From: Bacteriovorax sp037444575
Lineage (GTDB): Bacteria; Bdellovibrionota; Bacteriovoracia; Bacteriovoracales; Bacteriovoracaceae
Assembly: GCA_037444575.1 (NCBI GenBank)
Contig: JBBIME010000011.1
Span: 1-64,000 of the forward strand
Direction of reading: 5' to 3'
Length of the DNA: 64,000 nt
Both the position numbers and the translations under genes were made by a program. Each line of letters opens with the position of its first letter. The first letter of the stretch is position 1. The notes under the pieces were generated by a model that worked only from the letters and a program-made list of their open reading frames with translations, searched no databases and was not told where the DNA came from. This document shows, in pieces, positions 34,970-43,950 of this stretch.

Positions 34970-36298
34970 GTGGATGACTCAAGTTTATGGCCTAAACGCC
35001 CGATAAGTCTACAGATGCGCGACTTAAAATACAAAAATAAAATTCTGGATCTCTCACTAATGCTCAATAGCGCGCAAAAGCCTATTCAAATTTTGGATGC
35101 AGTTAAATGGAACGAGGAAATTGAAGATTCAATCATAAAATCCAATTTCAAAGAGCTTCCGAAAATTGATTACAGCACGAGACCTCTTAAATATGACCCT
35201 GAAAAAAAATTGCAGGAATTTAAAGAACTGCGATTAAAAATCACCCGAGAATTAGGGGCCAACGATCCATTAGGCTCGATCTTAATTCGAAACTGCACCC
35301 AGTATGAAAATGTTGTTAGAATGTTGATGAATCGAGGGCGTGTTGAGTTCTACGATTACTCGAAAAAACTTTATGGCTCTCCAACTGAATATATGGGGGA
35401 TGGTAAAACCAAGCTCTCTGATCTGGCCAATTCAATGAGTTCACTTCTAAACTCTTTGGATAAAAATAAACTAGATGGGGTTTATCAAAAAAATTTAACA
35501 TCTGAAATGGTGGTGGATCAATTAAAGAATCGCTTGGAAAATTATTTTAAAGGCGAAAATATCAAAGTTAAATTATCTGACGGAATTATCTCAGATGCCT
35601 CCGCAGGTTCAGATTATATAAAAATTAAAACAGGACTTATGTTTTCTCCTCGAGATGTGGATATATTTGAAGTCCACGAGGGATGGACGCATTTAGGAAC
35701 AACGTTAAATGGTCATGATCAACCATTTGCAAAATGGTTAGCAAAAGGTCCACCTTGCTCAACAATCACGCAAGAAGGTCTTGCCGTCACGATGGAGCTT
35801 TTTAATTTTTCTCTTTTCCCAAAAAGAGCGAAGCGTTTGAATGACCGCTTGCTTGCCTGTCAAATGGCCGAAGATGGAGCGAGTCTGTTAGATATCATTG
35901 CGTATTACAGAGAAAAAGGGCAAAGCGATGTACAGGCCATCAGAAATGCTGGAAGAATCTTTAGAGGAGCAAATCTTGAAGGGGGATCTCCGTTCACAAA
36001 AGATATTGCTTACTTAAAAGGTTTTGTGATGATTCATAATTTTATTCGTTCATGTATCAAAGAAGGGCGAGTTGATTCAATTCCTTTTTTATTTGCGGGA
36101 AAAGCGACACTGGAAGATCTTCCAGTGCTTTATAATTTTCACAAAGAGGGAGTCATTACAATGCCCAAATATCTTCCTCCGCAATTTCGAAATCTTGAAG
36201 GCCTAACTCTTTTAATGGCCCTCACTGATTTCTTAAATCGTATCAAGCTTGAAGATATCATGCGCGAAAATAATAATTCAGAGAAAAAAGCAGCTTAA
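34970..36298 (+). CDS. QEGLA-motif (DUF1704/MATCAP-like) metallopeptidase
   Basis: A protein of about 442 residues carrying the family hallmarks. VHEGWTHLGTTLNG holds an HExxxH zinc site (236-241), and TQEGLAVTMELFNF holds the QEGLA motif (268-272). The YCAAREG-like downstream block is present as FRGANLEGGSPFTKDIAYLKGF. Bacterial members are often labelled flavohemoglobin expression-modulating QEGLA proteins; eukaryotic relatives (MATCAP) are tubulin carboxypeptidases. I keep the GTG at 34970 with low confidence: it is only 18 bp from the divergent start and has no ribosome site, and an in-frame ATG at 35015 is possible. Confidence 0.85.
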   Translation: MDDSSLWPKRPISLQMRDLKYKNKILDLSLMLNSAQKPIQILDAVKWNEEIEDSIIKSNFKELPKIDYSTRPLKYDPEKKLQEFKELRLKITRELGANDPLGSILIRNCTQYENVVRMLMNRGRVEFYDYSKKLYGSPTEYMGDGKTKLSDLANSMSSLLNSLDKNKLDGVYQKNLTSEMVVDQLKNRLENYFKGENIKVKLSDGIISDASAGSDYIKIKTGLMFSPRDVDIFEVHEGWTHLGTTLNGHDQPFAKWLAKGPPCSTITQEGLAVTMELFNFSLFPKRAKRLNDRLLACQMAEDGASLLDIIAYYREKGQSDVQAIRNAGRIFRGANLEGGSPFTKDIAYLKGFVMIHNFIRSCIKEGRVDSIPFLFAGKATLEDLPVLYNFHKEGVITMPKYLPPQFRNLEGLTLLMALTDFLNRIKLEDIMRENNNSEKKAA

Positions 36299-36304
36299 GA
36301 GAGC

Positions 36305-36898
36305 TTATGGAGCTGGGGGAGTTGTCTCAGTCACTCCTGGAGCGTTTTTAAATCTCTCAAGGAAATGTTTGTGAGTCGGGTACTCATCGAGATTTAAAAT
36401 TTCGCGGTATTCTCCCCAGTATAAATAGCTATAGAGGCTCATTGATAAAAAATTCCAGTGATCTAGATTTTTTTCATCTAATGTTTGTATCCATGGAGTG
36501 AGATAGTTAAGAATTAAAGGTACGCGTTCTTTTTGGCGTTCAATGTAACTATTATGAGCGTTTAAATCGAGCCCACCTCTACGAAGCGAGAAGAGATTGA
36601 TAGAGGTATCCATGGCGGCATCGATGGCCGATAGAATATTTTCTTCTTCGATACTTAGAACTCGCAAATGATGTTTCTTTGCTAAATAATTATAGATCAC
36701 ACGAGAATCATAAATTTTGTAATCACCATCGAGTAAAATAGGAATTTTATTGATGGGATTGATAGATTTTAAATACTCACCATCTTTTTGTTCAAGATAA
36801 TTGATGGACTTAAATTCATACGTTCCTAGTTTAAAAAGCAGTAGTCTGATTTTTCGAACATAGGGTGATGTGAAAGAGCCAATCAAAGTATAATTCAT
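36305..36898 (-). CDS. Glutathione S-transferase-like protein
   Basis: A 197-residue protein with a thioredoxin-fold N-terminus (YTLIGSFTSPYVRKIRLLLFKLG) and the NKIPILLDGDYKIYDSRVIYNYL segment, where the cis-Pro and the Asp-Ser bind glutathione in this family. A helical C-terminal domain follows. The Ser in TSPYVRK takes the usual catalytic position. It ends in EGNAPGV-like proline-rich residues (TETTPPAP). Substrate is unknown. Convergent with the QEGLA gene (6-bp gap). Confidence 0.85.
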   Translation of the reverse strand: MNYTLIGSFTSPYVRKIRLLLFKLGTYEFKSINYLEQKDGEYLKSINPINKIPILLDGDYKIYDSRVIYNYLAKKHHLRVLSIEEENILSAIDAAMDTSINLFSLRRGGLDLNAHNSYIERQKERVPLILNYLTPWIQTLDEKNLDHWNFLSMSLYSYLYWGEYREILNLDEYPTHKHFLERFKNAPGVTETTPPAP

Positions 36899-36979
36899 CT
36901 AATGTTCCCGGTTAAAATGTGATAGAATCAACTTAATTAACAATAGTTTTAGGCTTACAAGAAAGCAATAGATGTCATT

Positions 36980-38104
36980 ATGAAATGTTCTTTCTTTTTA
37001 AATTCTGAGTGCAATTCCTGCGAACTTTTAGATAAAAGTTACGAAGAGACTATCAGTTTAAAAGTGGGGGAACTTAAAAAGCTTTTTCCTGGAGAGACCG
37101 AAAAATTAAAAGCACCTGTCACACTTAGTTCTGGATGCGCCGGCTCACGTTCAAAAGCGAAACTCGCCGTTTTTAACTTAGATGGTGAAATGCATTTTGG
37201 TTTCTACAGTAAGGATGGTGCGCCAAAACTCTTGGAAAGCTGTCCTTTGCACAGTGAAGGAATTAATGAACTTCTTCCTCTTCTGAAAGATATCTTAAAA
37301 AAATATCAAATTACTCCCTATGATTTAAGAACGAAGAAAGGCGAGATTAAATACATACTCATTTCTAAGAGTACCGATGAATTTTTAGTGCGCTTTGTTT
37401 TAAGATCAAAAGAATCGTTGGATCGCCTGAAAAAAGGCGCCGCTGAATTAGTATCTATAAATCCAAAAATAAAAGTTATCACCGCCAATATTCAGCCTGT
37501 TCATCAGGCCATTATTGAGGGAAATGAAGAAATTCTTCTCACCTATGAGAAAGTTATTGTTCATCAATTTGATGAATTTAAAATTGCATTGGGAGCAAGA
37601 AGCTTTTTTCAAGTGACTCCAGAAATTGCGAAAACACTTTATGACACTCTTTCTCTTGAGATTAAACGCGATCAACCTAAATCCTTAATTGATCTCTATT
37701 GTGGAGTGGGAGCCTTTTCCTTTTATGCTTCCAGATGGTGTAAAGACGTTTGTGGAGTAGAGATCTCTAAAGAGGCCATAGAATGCGCTAAGACTTCAGT
37801 GGAACTTAATAAAAGTAATATTGATTTCCATGCTATGGATGTCGAAGATTATTTGAAAAAAAATCCTAATAAATTTGATGCTGTTTTAGTTAACCCTCCA
37901 CGACGAGGTCTCAATTCTTCTATCATTGAAAATATTAAGGGCATCAATCCTGAATACATTTACTATTCAAGTTGTAACGCAGAAACAATGCAAAGAGATT
38001 ATCAAGAGCTTGAAAAAAATTATGAGATTATAAGTTTACAACTTTTTGATATGTTCCCTTACACAACTCACTTTGAAACACTTATGTGTTTAAAGCGAAG
38101 ATGA
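36980..38104 (+). CDS. rlmC: 23S rRNA m5U747 methyltransferase RlmC
   Basis: A 374-residue RNA m5U methyltransferase (RumB/RlmC type). The N-terminal cysteines CSFFLNSECNSCELL and the later LESCPLH supply the 4Fe-4S ligands. The SAM motif is LIDLYCGVGAFSFYAS, the substrate base stretch is LVNPPRRGLN, and the catalytic Cys lies in YYSSCNAETMQRD. Absence of a TRAM domain and the length fit RlmC rather than RlmD. The 3' end overlaps the convergent receiver-domain gene by 15 bp. No ribosome site is clear. Confidence 0.92.
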   Translation: MKCSFFLNSECNSCELLDKSYEETISLKVGELKKLFPGETEKLKAPVTLSSGCAGSRSKAKLAVFNLDGEMHFGFYSKDGAPKLLESCPLHSEGINELLPLLKDILKKYQITPYDLRTKKGEIKYILISKSTDEFLVRFVLRSKESLDRLKKGAAELVSINPKIKVITANIQPVHQAIIEGNEEILLTYEKVIVHQFDEFKIALGARSFFQVTPEIAKTLYDTLSLEIKRDQPKSLIDLYCGVGAFSFYASRWCKDVCGVEISKEAIECAKTSVELNKSNIDFHAMDVEDYLKKNPNKFDAVLVNPPRRGLNSSIIENIKGINPEYIYYSSCNAETMQRDYQELEKNYEIISLQLFDMFPYTTHFETLMCLKRR

Positions 38105-38494
38105 GTTCATTTGGTCTACTTTTTTCTGAATGAGATTAGTCGCTTCAAGGAGAGTATTTTCATTAAAGGGTTTTGAGAAAAAATGGTTGAGATTGTTTGT
38201 GCTTTGAAAGTCACTAAACTCTGGATAGTCCGATAACTCACCGGCCGAAAACAAAAAGAAGGGAACGTTTTGGTGTTCCTTGTTAAAAAGATAGATCTTT
38301 CCACCATTGGCCCCAGGCATATTATAGTCAGAGATAATCAAATCGAAATCGAGGTGTTCTTTTAAAGCAGCTATGGCCTCATCTCCATTAGCGACTCTAA
38401 CAAACTGGCAAGGATGTTCTGTTTCAAGAATCATCTCATAAATTTCTTGAAGAAACTCTTCATCGTCGGCTATTAGAACTTTTAATTTTTTCAT
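38090..38494 (-). CDS. Single-domain response regulator (receiver only)
   Basis: A 134-residue CheY-like receiver. The acidic pair is Asp10-Asp11 (VLIADDEEF), the phosphoacceptor is Asp56 (LIISDYNMPG), the switch residue is Ser83 and the conserved Lys is Lys108 (FSKPF). No output domain. No histidine kinase gene is nearby, so its partner lies elsewhere. Residues match a functional receiver. Its 3' end overlaps rlmC by 15 bp. Confidence 0.9.
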   Translation of the reverse strand: MKKLKVLIADDEEFLQEIYEMILETEHPCQFVRVANGDEAIAALKEHLDFDLIISDYNMPGANGGKIYLFNKEHQNVPFFLFSAGELSDYPEFSDFQSTNNLNHFFSKPFNENTLLEATNLIQKKVDQMNSSSL

Positions 38495-38581
38495 ATCTCA
38501 AGACTCATTTTCTTCTTTCAAGGTTAACTCGAAAGGAATTATAGTAAAGATAATAGATAAACTTTTCAAGGCCAATAATAC

Positions 38582-39184
38582 ATGGACAATTTACTCAACT
38601 ACTCGCTAATAGAAAATCCACAGCAAAGTTTTAATAATTGGTTTGATGAAGCCTTAAAGGTCGAACAAAATGCAAGCGCAATGTCCGTTGCAACTTATGA
38701 TCATGAACATAATCGTCCTACAAATAGATTTATTCTATTTAAAGGATTCAAAGATCAAAAGATTATTTTCTTCACTAATTACTTAAGTCCTAAATCACAC
38801 GATTTGGATCACAACGCTGAAGTCGCACTAAATTTTTATTGGCATGTCTCTCAAAAACAAGTGAGAATCCAAGGGCGAGTGACAAAAATGAGTGCTGAGG
38901 AATCGACTGCTTACTTTCATTCCCGCGATCGCGACAGCCAAATAGCTTCTTACATTTCTACGCAAAGTGCTCCAATAAAAGATAAAGCGGCACTTCTTGA
39001 AAGATTTGAAAAAGCTAAAAAAGACTTCAATGGATTAAATATTCCTTGTCCTGAAAATTGGGGAGGGTATTTAGTTGATCCTTACGAATATGAATTTTTC
39101 TTGTATGGAGAAAATCGCTTGAATGATCGTTTTCTTTACAAATTGAAAAATGGGAAATGGGGAGTTGAAAGACTTCAGCCGTAA
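38582..39184 (+). CDS. pdxH: Pyridoxamine 5'-phosphate oxidase PdxH
   Basis: A 200-residue FMN enzyme that makes pyridoxal 5'-phosphate. Recognisable blocks are NRFILFKGFKDQKIIFFTNY, HDLDHNAEVALNFYWHVSQKQVRIQG, FHSRDRDSQIASYIS, CPENWGGYLVDPYEYEFF and ENRLNDRFLYK at the C-terminus. Length is close to the family norm of about 215. It is 14 bp upstream of the HIT gene on the same strand, so they probably form a pair. Confidence 0.95.
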   Translation: MDNLLNYSLIENPQQSFNNWFDEALKVEQNASAMSVATYDHEHNRPTNRFILFKGFKDQKIIFFTNYLSPKSHDLDHNAEVALNFYWHVSQKQVRIQGRVTKMSAEESTAYFHSRDRDSQIASYISTQSAPIKDKAALLERFEKAKKDFNGLNIPCPENWGGYLVDPYEYEFFLYGENRLNDRFLYKLKNGKWGVERLQP

Positions 39185-39198
39185 GTTTTAAAAGGAAA

Positions 39199-39609
39199 AT
39201 GATGAAGCAGTTTAAAGTAGATCCAGAATTAGAGAAAAATTCTTTTTTAATAGCAGATTTGGAACTTTCCAGACTTTATATAAAAGATGATAAGGAAAAC
39301 CCTTGGTTTGTTCTTGTTCCTAGAAAAATGAACGCCACGGAATTAATCGATTTAAATCATGAAGAACAAAGTATGTTGATGGAAGAAGTGACAATTGTTT
39401 CTGAGTTTTTAAATAATTATTATCGTCCTTACAAGATCAATATAGGGGCCCTTGGAAATATAGTTCGTCAGCTTCATATTCATGTTCTTGCCCGCTATGA
39501 GCATGATCGAGCGTGGCCCCAGGCTTTGTGGGGAACGACGCCATCACTTCGTTTTGAACAAGTCGAACTAGAAAATATCAGATCCAATTTCCAAGAGTTC
39601 CTAGAGTAG
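39199..39609 (+). CDS. HIT-family hydrolase
   Basis: A 136-residue protein with the histidine triad motif in a variant form: QLHIHVLARYEHDRAWP, with HxHx followed by a later His rather than the strict HxHxHxx. This matches bacterial HIT proteins of about 140 residues that begin with a DxLSRLY-like segment (LELSRLYIKDDKENPWFVLVPR). Family members hydrolyse nucleoside phosphoramidates or dinucleoside polyphosphates. AAGGA precedes two adjacent ATGs, and either may be used. It follows pdxH by 14 bp. Confidence 0.87.
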   Translation: MMKQFKVDPELEKNSFLIADLELSRLYIKDDKENPWFVLVPRKMNATELIDLNHEEQSMLMEEVTIVSEFLNNYYRPYKINIGALGNIVRQLHIHVLARYEHDRAWPQALWGTTPSLRFEQVELENIRSNFQEFLE

Positions 39610-39620
39610 CCTTCGATTTC

Positions 39621-40184
39621 TTAGGCCGCTTTATTGGAGTTGGATTTTTCTTCTTCTTTTTTATCATTCATACTATCGATAAAGAGATTGATCGAAGCTG
39701 GTACTTCTTGAAAGAAGTCGTCATCACGGAAATATATTTTATTTTTAAGTCCGTTATTTTCAGTTGCAGCTAGAGTGAAGTAACGTTGTAAACGGTATAG
39801 AGGTCCTGCAATTTTGTGAGAGTAGAAGAGTCCCCATATAATGGCCACACTTGAAATGCTCGCTGCAACTGCAATGAACACTCTGGTCATGAATTTCTTT
39901 TGCTCATGAATCATCAGAAAGAATGGATGATCAGGAGGTAGATTAAGCGCTTGTCCTTTTTGCATATATGAGTGGAAAAAATAATCATTGGCCAGATAAA
40001 TGATCGACATCGATACAATTGAGATCAAAAGTAGAGAGGCAATAAATTGAATTTGAAAATCTGTATTTATTAAGAATTTCTTTTCTCTAAGAAGCAAGCT
40101 GATAATTGGCATACGTTTTTTGAATGTTGACATAGGACCCTCATAATTATTATTTCTTTCATTGTTATTATTAGTTGCTTCCAT
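39621..40184 (-). CDS. Two-helix membrane protein with a HAMP-like segment
   Basis: A 187-residue protein. A polar, Asn-rich N-terminus precedes two transmembrane helices (about 46-66 and 98-122) flanking a periplasmic loop of about 30 residues. The second helix runs into SHKIAGPLYRLQRYFTLAA, a HAMP-like start seen in short signalling membrane proteins, and a charged C-terminus follows. No output domain is present. It overlaps the preceding gene by 14 bp and is probably co-translated with it; the pair may sense or transmit an envelope signal (inference). Confidence 0.6.
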   Translation of the reverse strand: MEATNNNNERNNNYEGPMSTFKKRMPIISLLLREKKFLINTDFQIQFIASLLLISIVSMSIIYLANDYFFHSYMQKGQALNLPPDHPFFLMIHEQKKFMTRVFIAVAASISSVAIIWGLFYSHKIAGPLYRLQRYFTLAATENNGLKNKIYFRDDDFFQEVPASINLFIDSMNDKKEEEKSNSNKAA

Positions 40185-40935
40185 AGATCATTTCCTCTTT
40201 CTCTTCTTGGTTATAGTTCATTTCTATGATCTTTGATTCCATGCTCACTGTATCAGCAGCTGGATCGTCTATGAAATCGTCTTTTTCCTTGGGTTTTTTC
40301 TTGAGAGAGGCAACAGCTCTTCCTGTGTCGCCATGATTTTTAAACGCCTGGATTCTTTCTTTAAAGGCGTCACCCTTAATAAGATCATTTATGTAATTAA
40401 GTTCTTCGGAATTAATTCCGTTTTCAGAAAGAGATTTGATCGCGTTCACTTCATGATAAGTATAATTTTCTTGAATCATCAAATAATAAACAAATTTAGG
40501 ATCCCATTTCTCAGTGTTTACTACTTCAAGGTTCATTTTATTTTTTAGATCAACGATGTCGTTTTGGATGCGTTTTATGTCTTTCATGGAGCTAGCTTTG
40601 TCCATGAAGCTTTGTTCAAGAATTGTTTGCTTGTTTTTTAAATCTTGTTTGTTGTCATAGACTTTTTTAGCAACTTTAATTTGCTCGCGAGTCTCATGAT
40701 CGATTTCGGCATTATCCTCATTGATAACTGTTCCAATTTTATCTAGCTGGCGACGCTTGTTTTGAACAAGGAGAGTATCTCCTTCAGTGTGATTGACTGA
40801 AGGAACAGGAGGCGAAGTTCTTGGTTGAGTCCCTATTACAACTTTTTGGGGATAAATCGTATCATCCCTTAAAAAAGAATAGACCCCCCACAGAACCAGA
40901 AAGCTGGCAAAGGCCATAATTGAGAGTGTTCTCAT
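40171..40935 (-). CDS. Membrane-anchored coiled-coil protein, unknown
   Basis: A 254-residue protein with one N-terminal hydrophobic helix (about 5-21), a proline-rich linker (TSPPVPSVN), then a long charged helical region (60-140) likely to form a coiled coil, and a short C-terminal helical part. No family that I recognise. It is the first gene of a pair with the HAMP-like protein. The upstream 266 bp to the next gene contain no other feature that I can support except a terminator. Confidence 0.55.
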   Translation of the reverse strand: MRTLSIMAFASFLVLWGVYSFLRDDTIYPQKVVIGTQPRTSPPVPSVNHTEGDTLLVQNKRRQLDKIGTVINEDNAEIDHETREQIKVAKKVYDNKQDLKNKQTILEQSFMDKASSMKDIKRIQNDIVDLKNKMNLEVVNTEKWDPKFVYYLMIQENYTYHEVNAIKSLSENGINSEELNYINDLIKGDAFKERIQAFKNHGDTGRAVASLKKKPKEKDDFIDDPAADTVSMESKIIEMNYNQEEKEEMIYGSN

Positions 40936-41141
40936 AATTGATTTCTTTTAATTGTGAGTGATTTTGTTCTAAACGACAGACGTGCTACAGACAAAAACCT
41001 CAGTTGATTTGAGTCCATTTTAAAGAAATATGTGGTGGCTTCAATCAACTCTGGAGGAAAAATCTAATTATGAGGATTAATGAAGGGTTAGGATGCTTTA
41101 TTTAGGAATTCTTGAGTTATTGAGTAGTAGGGAAAAGTGGC

Positions 41142-41172
41142 AAAAAAAAAAGGCAAGGCCTAAGCCTTGCCT
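41142..41172 (-). terminator. Rho-independent terminator (minus strand)
   Basis: A perfect 9-bp stem, AGGCAAGGC / GCCTTGCCT, with a four-base loop. On the minus strand it is followed by a run of nine Ts. It ends the coiled-coil gene at 41202-41735. Confidence 0.9.
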
Positions 41173-41201
41173 TATATTGAAATTATTTTATTTACCTTCT
41201 T

Positions 41202-41735
41202 TCACACTGGCAGGTAGACGAGCACCTCTTTGTTCTCCTCGCATATCTTCAACTTGTTGAGTTGAAAGAAAGCAAGTTGGTCTTCTGATTTTCTCAATTG
41301 TGAAGCAAGTTCAGTATTGAGTTTGATTACATTTTTTAAGTCTTCAGATGGCTTCATTTTTTCAATTTGTCTTTGATACTCAAGTAGCGATTTTGTTTTG
41401 TAAGCTAATTCTTTTTTTAGTGCCGTTACTTCGACACTATATTTATCTTTCATAGCATCTTCTATTTTTTCCTGATTGATTGATTTTTCAATCAGACGAT
41501 CTTTTGTTTTGCGAAGCTCTGTTTCTAAAAAAGTGATCTTGTCTTCATAAGACTTTTGCTGATGCTCAAGAAGCTTAGTTAAATAAGTCAATTTCATCTC
41601 TTGATTGAAAGAAGCTTCTTTATAGTCTGCATTCATATTTTTAATGTAGGTATCTTCATAAGGACTTAGATCTTTTGCCATTAAAGTTGAGAAATTAGAG
41701 GCAGCAATTGCAGTCATTACGAGTAGAGCTTTCAT
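41202..41735 (-). CDS. Secreted coiled-coil protein, unknown
   Basis: A 177-residue exported protein. The ATG at 41735 follows GAAGGA and opens a signal peptide (MKALLVMTAIAASNFSTLMA). The rest is a long charged helix rich in Lys, Glu, Gln and Leu (about 45-160), giving a periplasmic coiled coil. Only one Cys, near the C-terminus. The in-frame ATG at 41750 adds five residues and is less likely. It may be transcribed with the HExxH protein upstream, but a terminator separates them, so a separate promoter is more likely. Confidence 0.6.
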   Translation of the reverse strand: MKALLVMTAIAASNFSTLMAKDLSPYEDTYIKNMNADYKEASFNQEMKLTYLTKLLEHQQKSYEDKITFLETELRKTKDRLIEKSINQEKIEDAMKDKYSVEVTALKKELAYKTKSLLEYQRQIEKMKPSEDLKNVIKLNTELASQLRKSEDQLAFFQLNKLKICEENKEVLVYLPV

Positions 41736-41821
41736 GTGATCTTCCTTCAAATAAGATTGAGCTTATGAAAGCCTTTCGGCATTTGTTGAATAATACTTTA
41801 GTAAAAAGATCGGGCACGATT

Positions 41822-41845
41822 AAAAAGGGCCGGAAGTCCGGCCCT
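41822..41845 (-). terminator. Rho-independent terminator (minus strand)
   Basis: An 8-bp GC-rich stem, AGGGCCGG / CCGGCCCT, with a small loop; TTTTTA follows on the minus strand. It ends the HExxH protein gene seven bases after its stop. Confidence 0.85.
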
Positions 41846-41851
41846 ATAGTT

Positions 41852-42790
41852 TTATAAATATTTGTTAATAGTACTTTCTGGTGTTGGGTCCCACTCTTTA
41901 GAGACCTCACCTTTGTGAGTTGTTGGAAGGATTCTGCTCGCACTATCTAAAACCATAATTTTTAGAGTTTGTTTCTCTTTTTCAGAACAATTGTCATCAC
42001 AAGCTTTAGTCATTTCGGCCATCATCAATGCCCCAACTGTGTATGGACCGTTTAGGTTCTCATCACAAGCTGCTTGTCCTTCATAGTCATGTCCTGCTGG
42101 ACATATTGCATGGGTAAAGCCTAGGCTCAATCCATTTCCATCACTGTGGCGGGCTTCATGGAAAAATGTCCCAAGTCTAAAGATGGAGTTTGCTAAGGCC
42201 TCTGGATTTTGATTATTGATTGTTAGTTCTGGAGCAAACAATCCCTCTCCAATCTGGATGATTCCGGTGCGCGGGCCTTCAACAGATACTCTTTCAGATC
42301 TATGTAAAAATCCTCGAGAGATTTTCATCCCATAAACTATATTTTGTTTTTTTCCACTAATGTAAAGTGCAGCTCCAATGTTGGCCATTACAGTAAAGCT
42401 TTTTTGAGAATCCAGACCATCTGTCTCAAAAGTTTCGGCACTCGCAGAATAGGGAATGATGTCAGCATTTGGAAAATCGACATCTTTTCGATCTACATAA
42501 ATCGCTCGCCTAATGAGTAGGTTAAAAGTCGAGAGAGCATTTTCTGAAATGACATAGTTTACTCTTTGGTTTAACCACTCTGAAGCGCTCTGGCCATTGA
42601 GAGTAGAAAGACCCATTACTTTTAATGTCAGAGGGGTTGCCTCACCCTTAAATTTAAAATTTTCAATTATATTTAGGTCTCGTTCAATTTTGTTTCTCAG
42701 GTCCTTTTTGATATTTTTGGCGAGCGTGATTTCGGAAGCATTAACTGTGCTTGCCGCTGCGATTAAACTGGCCACTAGTAGCTTTTTCAT
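41852..42790 (-). CDS. Secreted protein with an HExxH zinc motif, possible metallopeptidase
   Basis: A 312-residue exported protein with a signal peptide (KKLLVASLIAAASTVNA). The region GTFFHEARHSDGNGLSLGFTHAICPAGHD (in pieces: HEARH at 211-215, then His227 and His234) has the HExxH core of zincin metallopeptidases plus further His and Asp candidates for a third ligand. The preceding helix is hydrophobic enough to be the active-site helix. A Cys-rich segment follows (AICPAGHDYEGQAACDE). I do not recognise the family, so peptidase activity is an inference from the motif. Single gene with its own terminator. Confidence 0.55.
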   Translation of the reverse strand: MKKLLVASLIAAASTVNASEITLAKNIKKDLRNKIERDLNIIENFKFKGEATPLTLKVMGLSTLNGQSASEWLNQRVNYVISENALSTFNLLIRRAIYVDRKDVDFPNADIIPYSASAETFETDGLDSQKSFTVMANIGAALYISGKKQNIVYGMKISRGFLHRSERVSVEGPRTGIIQIGEGLFAPELTINNQNPEALANSIFRLGTFFHEARHSDGNGLSLGFTHAICPAGHDYEGQAACDENLNGPYTVGALMMAEMTKACDDNCSEKEKQTLKIMVLDSASRILPTTHKGEVSKEWDPTPESTINKYL

Positions 42791-42918
42791 CAGAATCCCT
42801 TTGTTGTTGAGTTGTTGACGCTTAGTTATATGCCAATTGAGTATTTCTCTCTAGTAATAAGCCCGTAACCAGTAAACTTTACATGTTTTTAAAAGGGGGG
42901 TGGGTGACAGAATCCTCA

Positions 42919-42947
42919 TTGTGTGAAGGCTTCCTTTCAGCTACGAT
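42919..42947 (+). promoter_or_regulatory. Leaderless-type promoter of the LPP20/LpoB gene cluster
   Basis: TTGTGT at 42919-42924, a 17-bp spacer and TACGAT at 42942-42947, ending nine bases before the ATG at 42957. No ribosome site lies between. It would serve the whole run of lipoprotein genes downstream. Confidence 0.5.
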
Positions 42948-42956
42948 TTACCAAGT

Positions 42957-43919
42957 ATGAAATTTTTACTCGCTCTTACTTTGTTTACCTCTCTAAGGGG
43001 TGTGGCCGCTGTACCTGGTTGGTATTCAGATTATTTGAAGTCTAATCCAACTTGTGAGCGTGAATATCTTTGCGCTGTTGGAGATGGAGAGTCTGAGGCC
43101 AGCGCGCTTTCGGAAGCACGAAATGAAGTAGCAAAGTTTTTTCAAACAAAAGTGAAATCTAAATCTCAGGTTTCATCATCTTCAGAACAATCAAGTGCCA
43201 TCGCTGCTGACGGAAAGTTTGATGAATGGACTAGTAAGTTAATAAGTGAAGAGACAACTGAAATCATTACTGGGCTTGAGGTTAAGCGCCAAGAGCAAGT
43301 CGATGGACATACTTATGTACTCATGGGGCTTGAGCGAGCAAAGACTGCAAAACTTTTAAAAGAAAAAATTGATAGTCTCGATATTGAAAATGCAAAAGCA
43401 ATGGAATTAAATTCTCGTTTTACATATCCTAAGATTTTAAAAAATCTCTCCCTCATGGACGCGTTTAGAGAGCGCTATGATTTAATGTCTCAAGCACCTC
43501 TTCTTCTTAAAGTAAAAAAAGAAAACATCTTAGAAAAACAAAACAAATTAAGACCACTAAAAATAGCACTAGTTTCAAAGGGTAAAAAACTTCCAGCTAA
43601 ATTGTCGCACACCTTGATTGATCTTCTTTCTCCTTTGAAAGTAGTGGTTGTGGCAAAAAAAACATCTCCCCAATATATTTTGCAATCAGAACTCATTACA
43701 GAAGAGCAGTATTTTAATGTCGATGGTTTTAAAAAACTCAATGTGATTATGAGAGTTGAATTACTGAATTCGAAATCAGCTGTAATGGGAAAAATTTCTG
43801 CTTTAAGTGAGCAGGTGGCAAGAACCAATGATCAGGCAATAGAGAAAGCTATACCTGAATTAAAGGAGTCATTGGAAAATAATTTAGATCAATTAACGAC
43901 ACTAAAAATGGAAGATTGA
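42957..43919 (+). CDS. Exported LPP20-like protein
   Basis: A 320-residue exported protein with a signal peptide (KFLLALTLFTSLRGVAA). The N-terminal block PGWYSDYLKSNPT...YLCAVGDGESEASALSEARNEVAKF is the LPP20-family pattern (W-Y, then AVGxGxSxxxALxxA), found in envelope lipoproteins of many Gram-negatives. The C-terminal half (about 190-310) is a separate beta-alpha region that may match a FlgT- or CsgG-like fold. It opens a plus-strand cluster with another LPP20-like gene, an LpoB-like gene and two large lipoprotein genes. It has a signal peptide but no lipobox, unlike the next genes. Confidence 0.75.
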   Translation: MKFLLALTLFTSLRGVAAVPGWYSDYLKSNPTCEREYLCAVGDGESEASALSEARNEVAKFFQTKVKSKSQVSSSSEQSSAIAADGKFDEWTSKLISEETTEIITGLEVKRQEQVDGHTYVLMGLERAKTAKLLKEKIDSLDIENAKAMELNSRFTYPKILKNLSLMDAFRERYDLMSQAPLLLKVKKENILEKQNKLRPLKIALVSKGKKLPAKLSHTLIDLLSPLKVVVVAKKTSPQYILQSELITEEQYFNVDGFKKLNVIMRVELLNSKSAVMGKISALSEQVARTNDQAIEKAIPELKESLENNLDQLTTLKMED

Positions 43920-43950
43920 TAAAAAGGTAAATAAACAGGAGATGTTTTTT

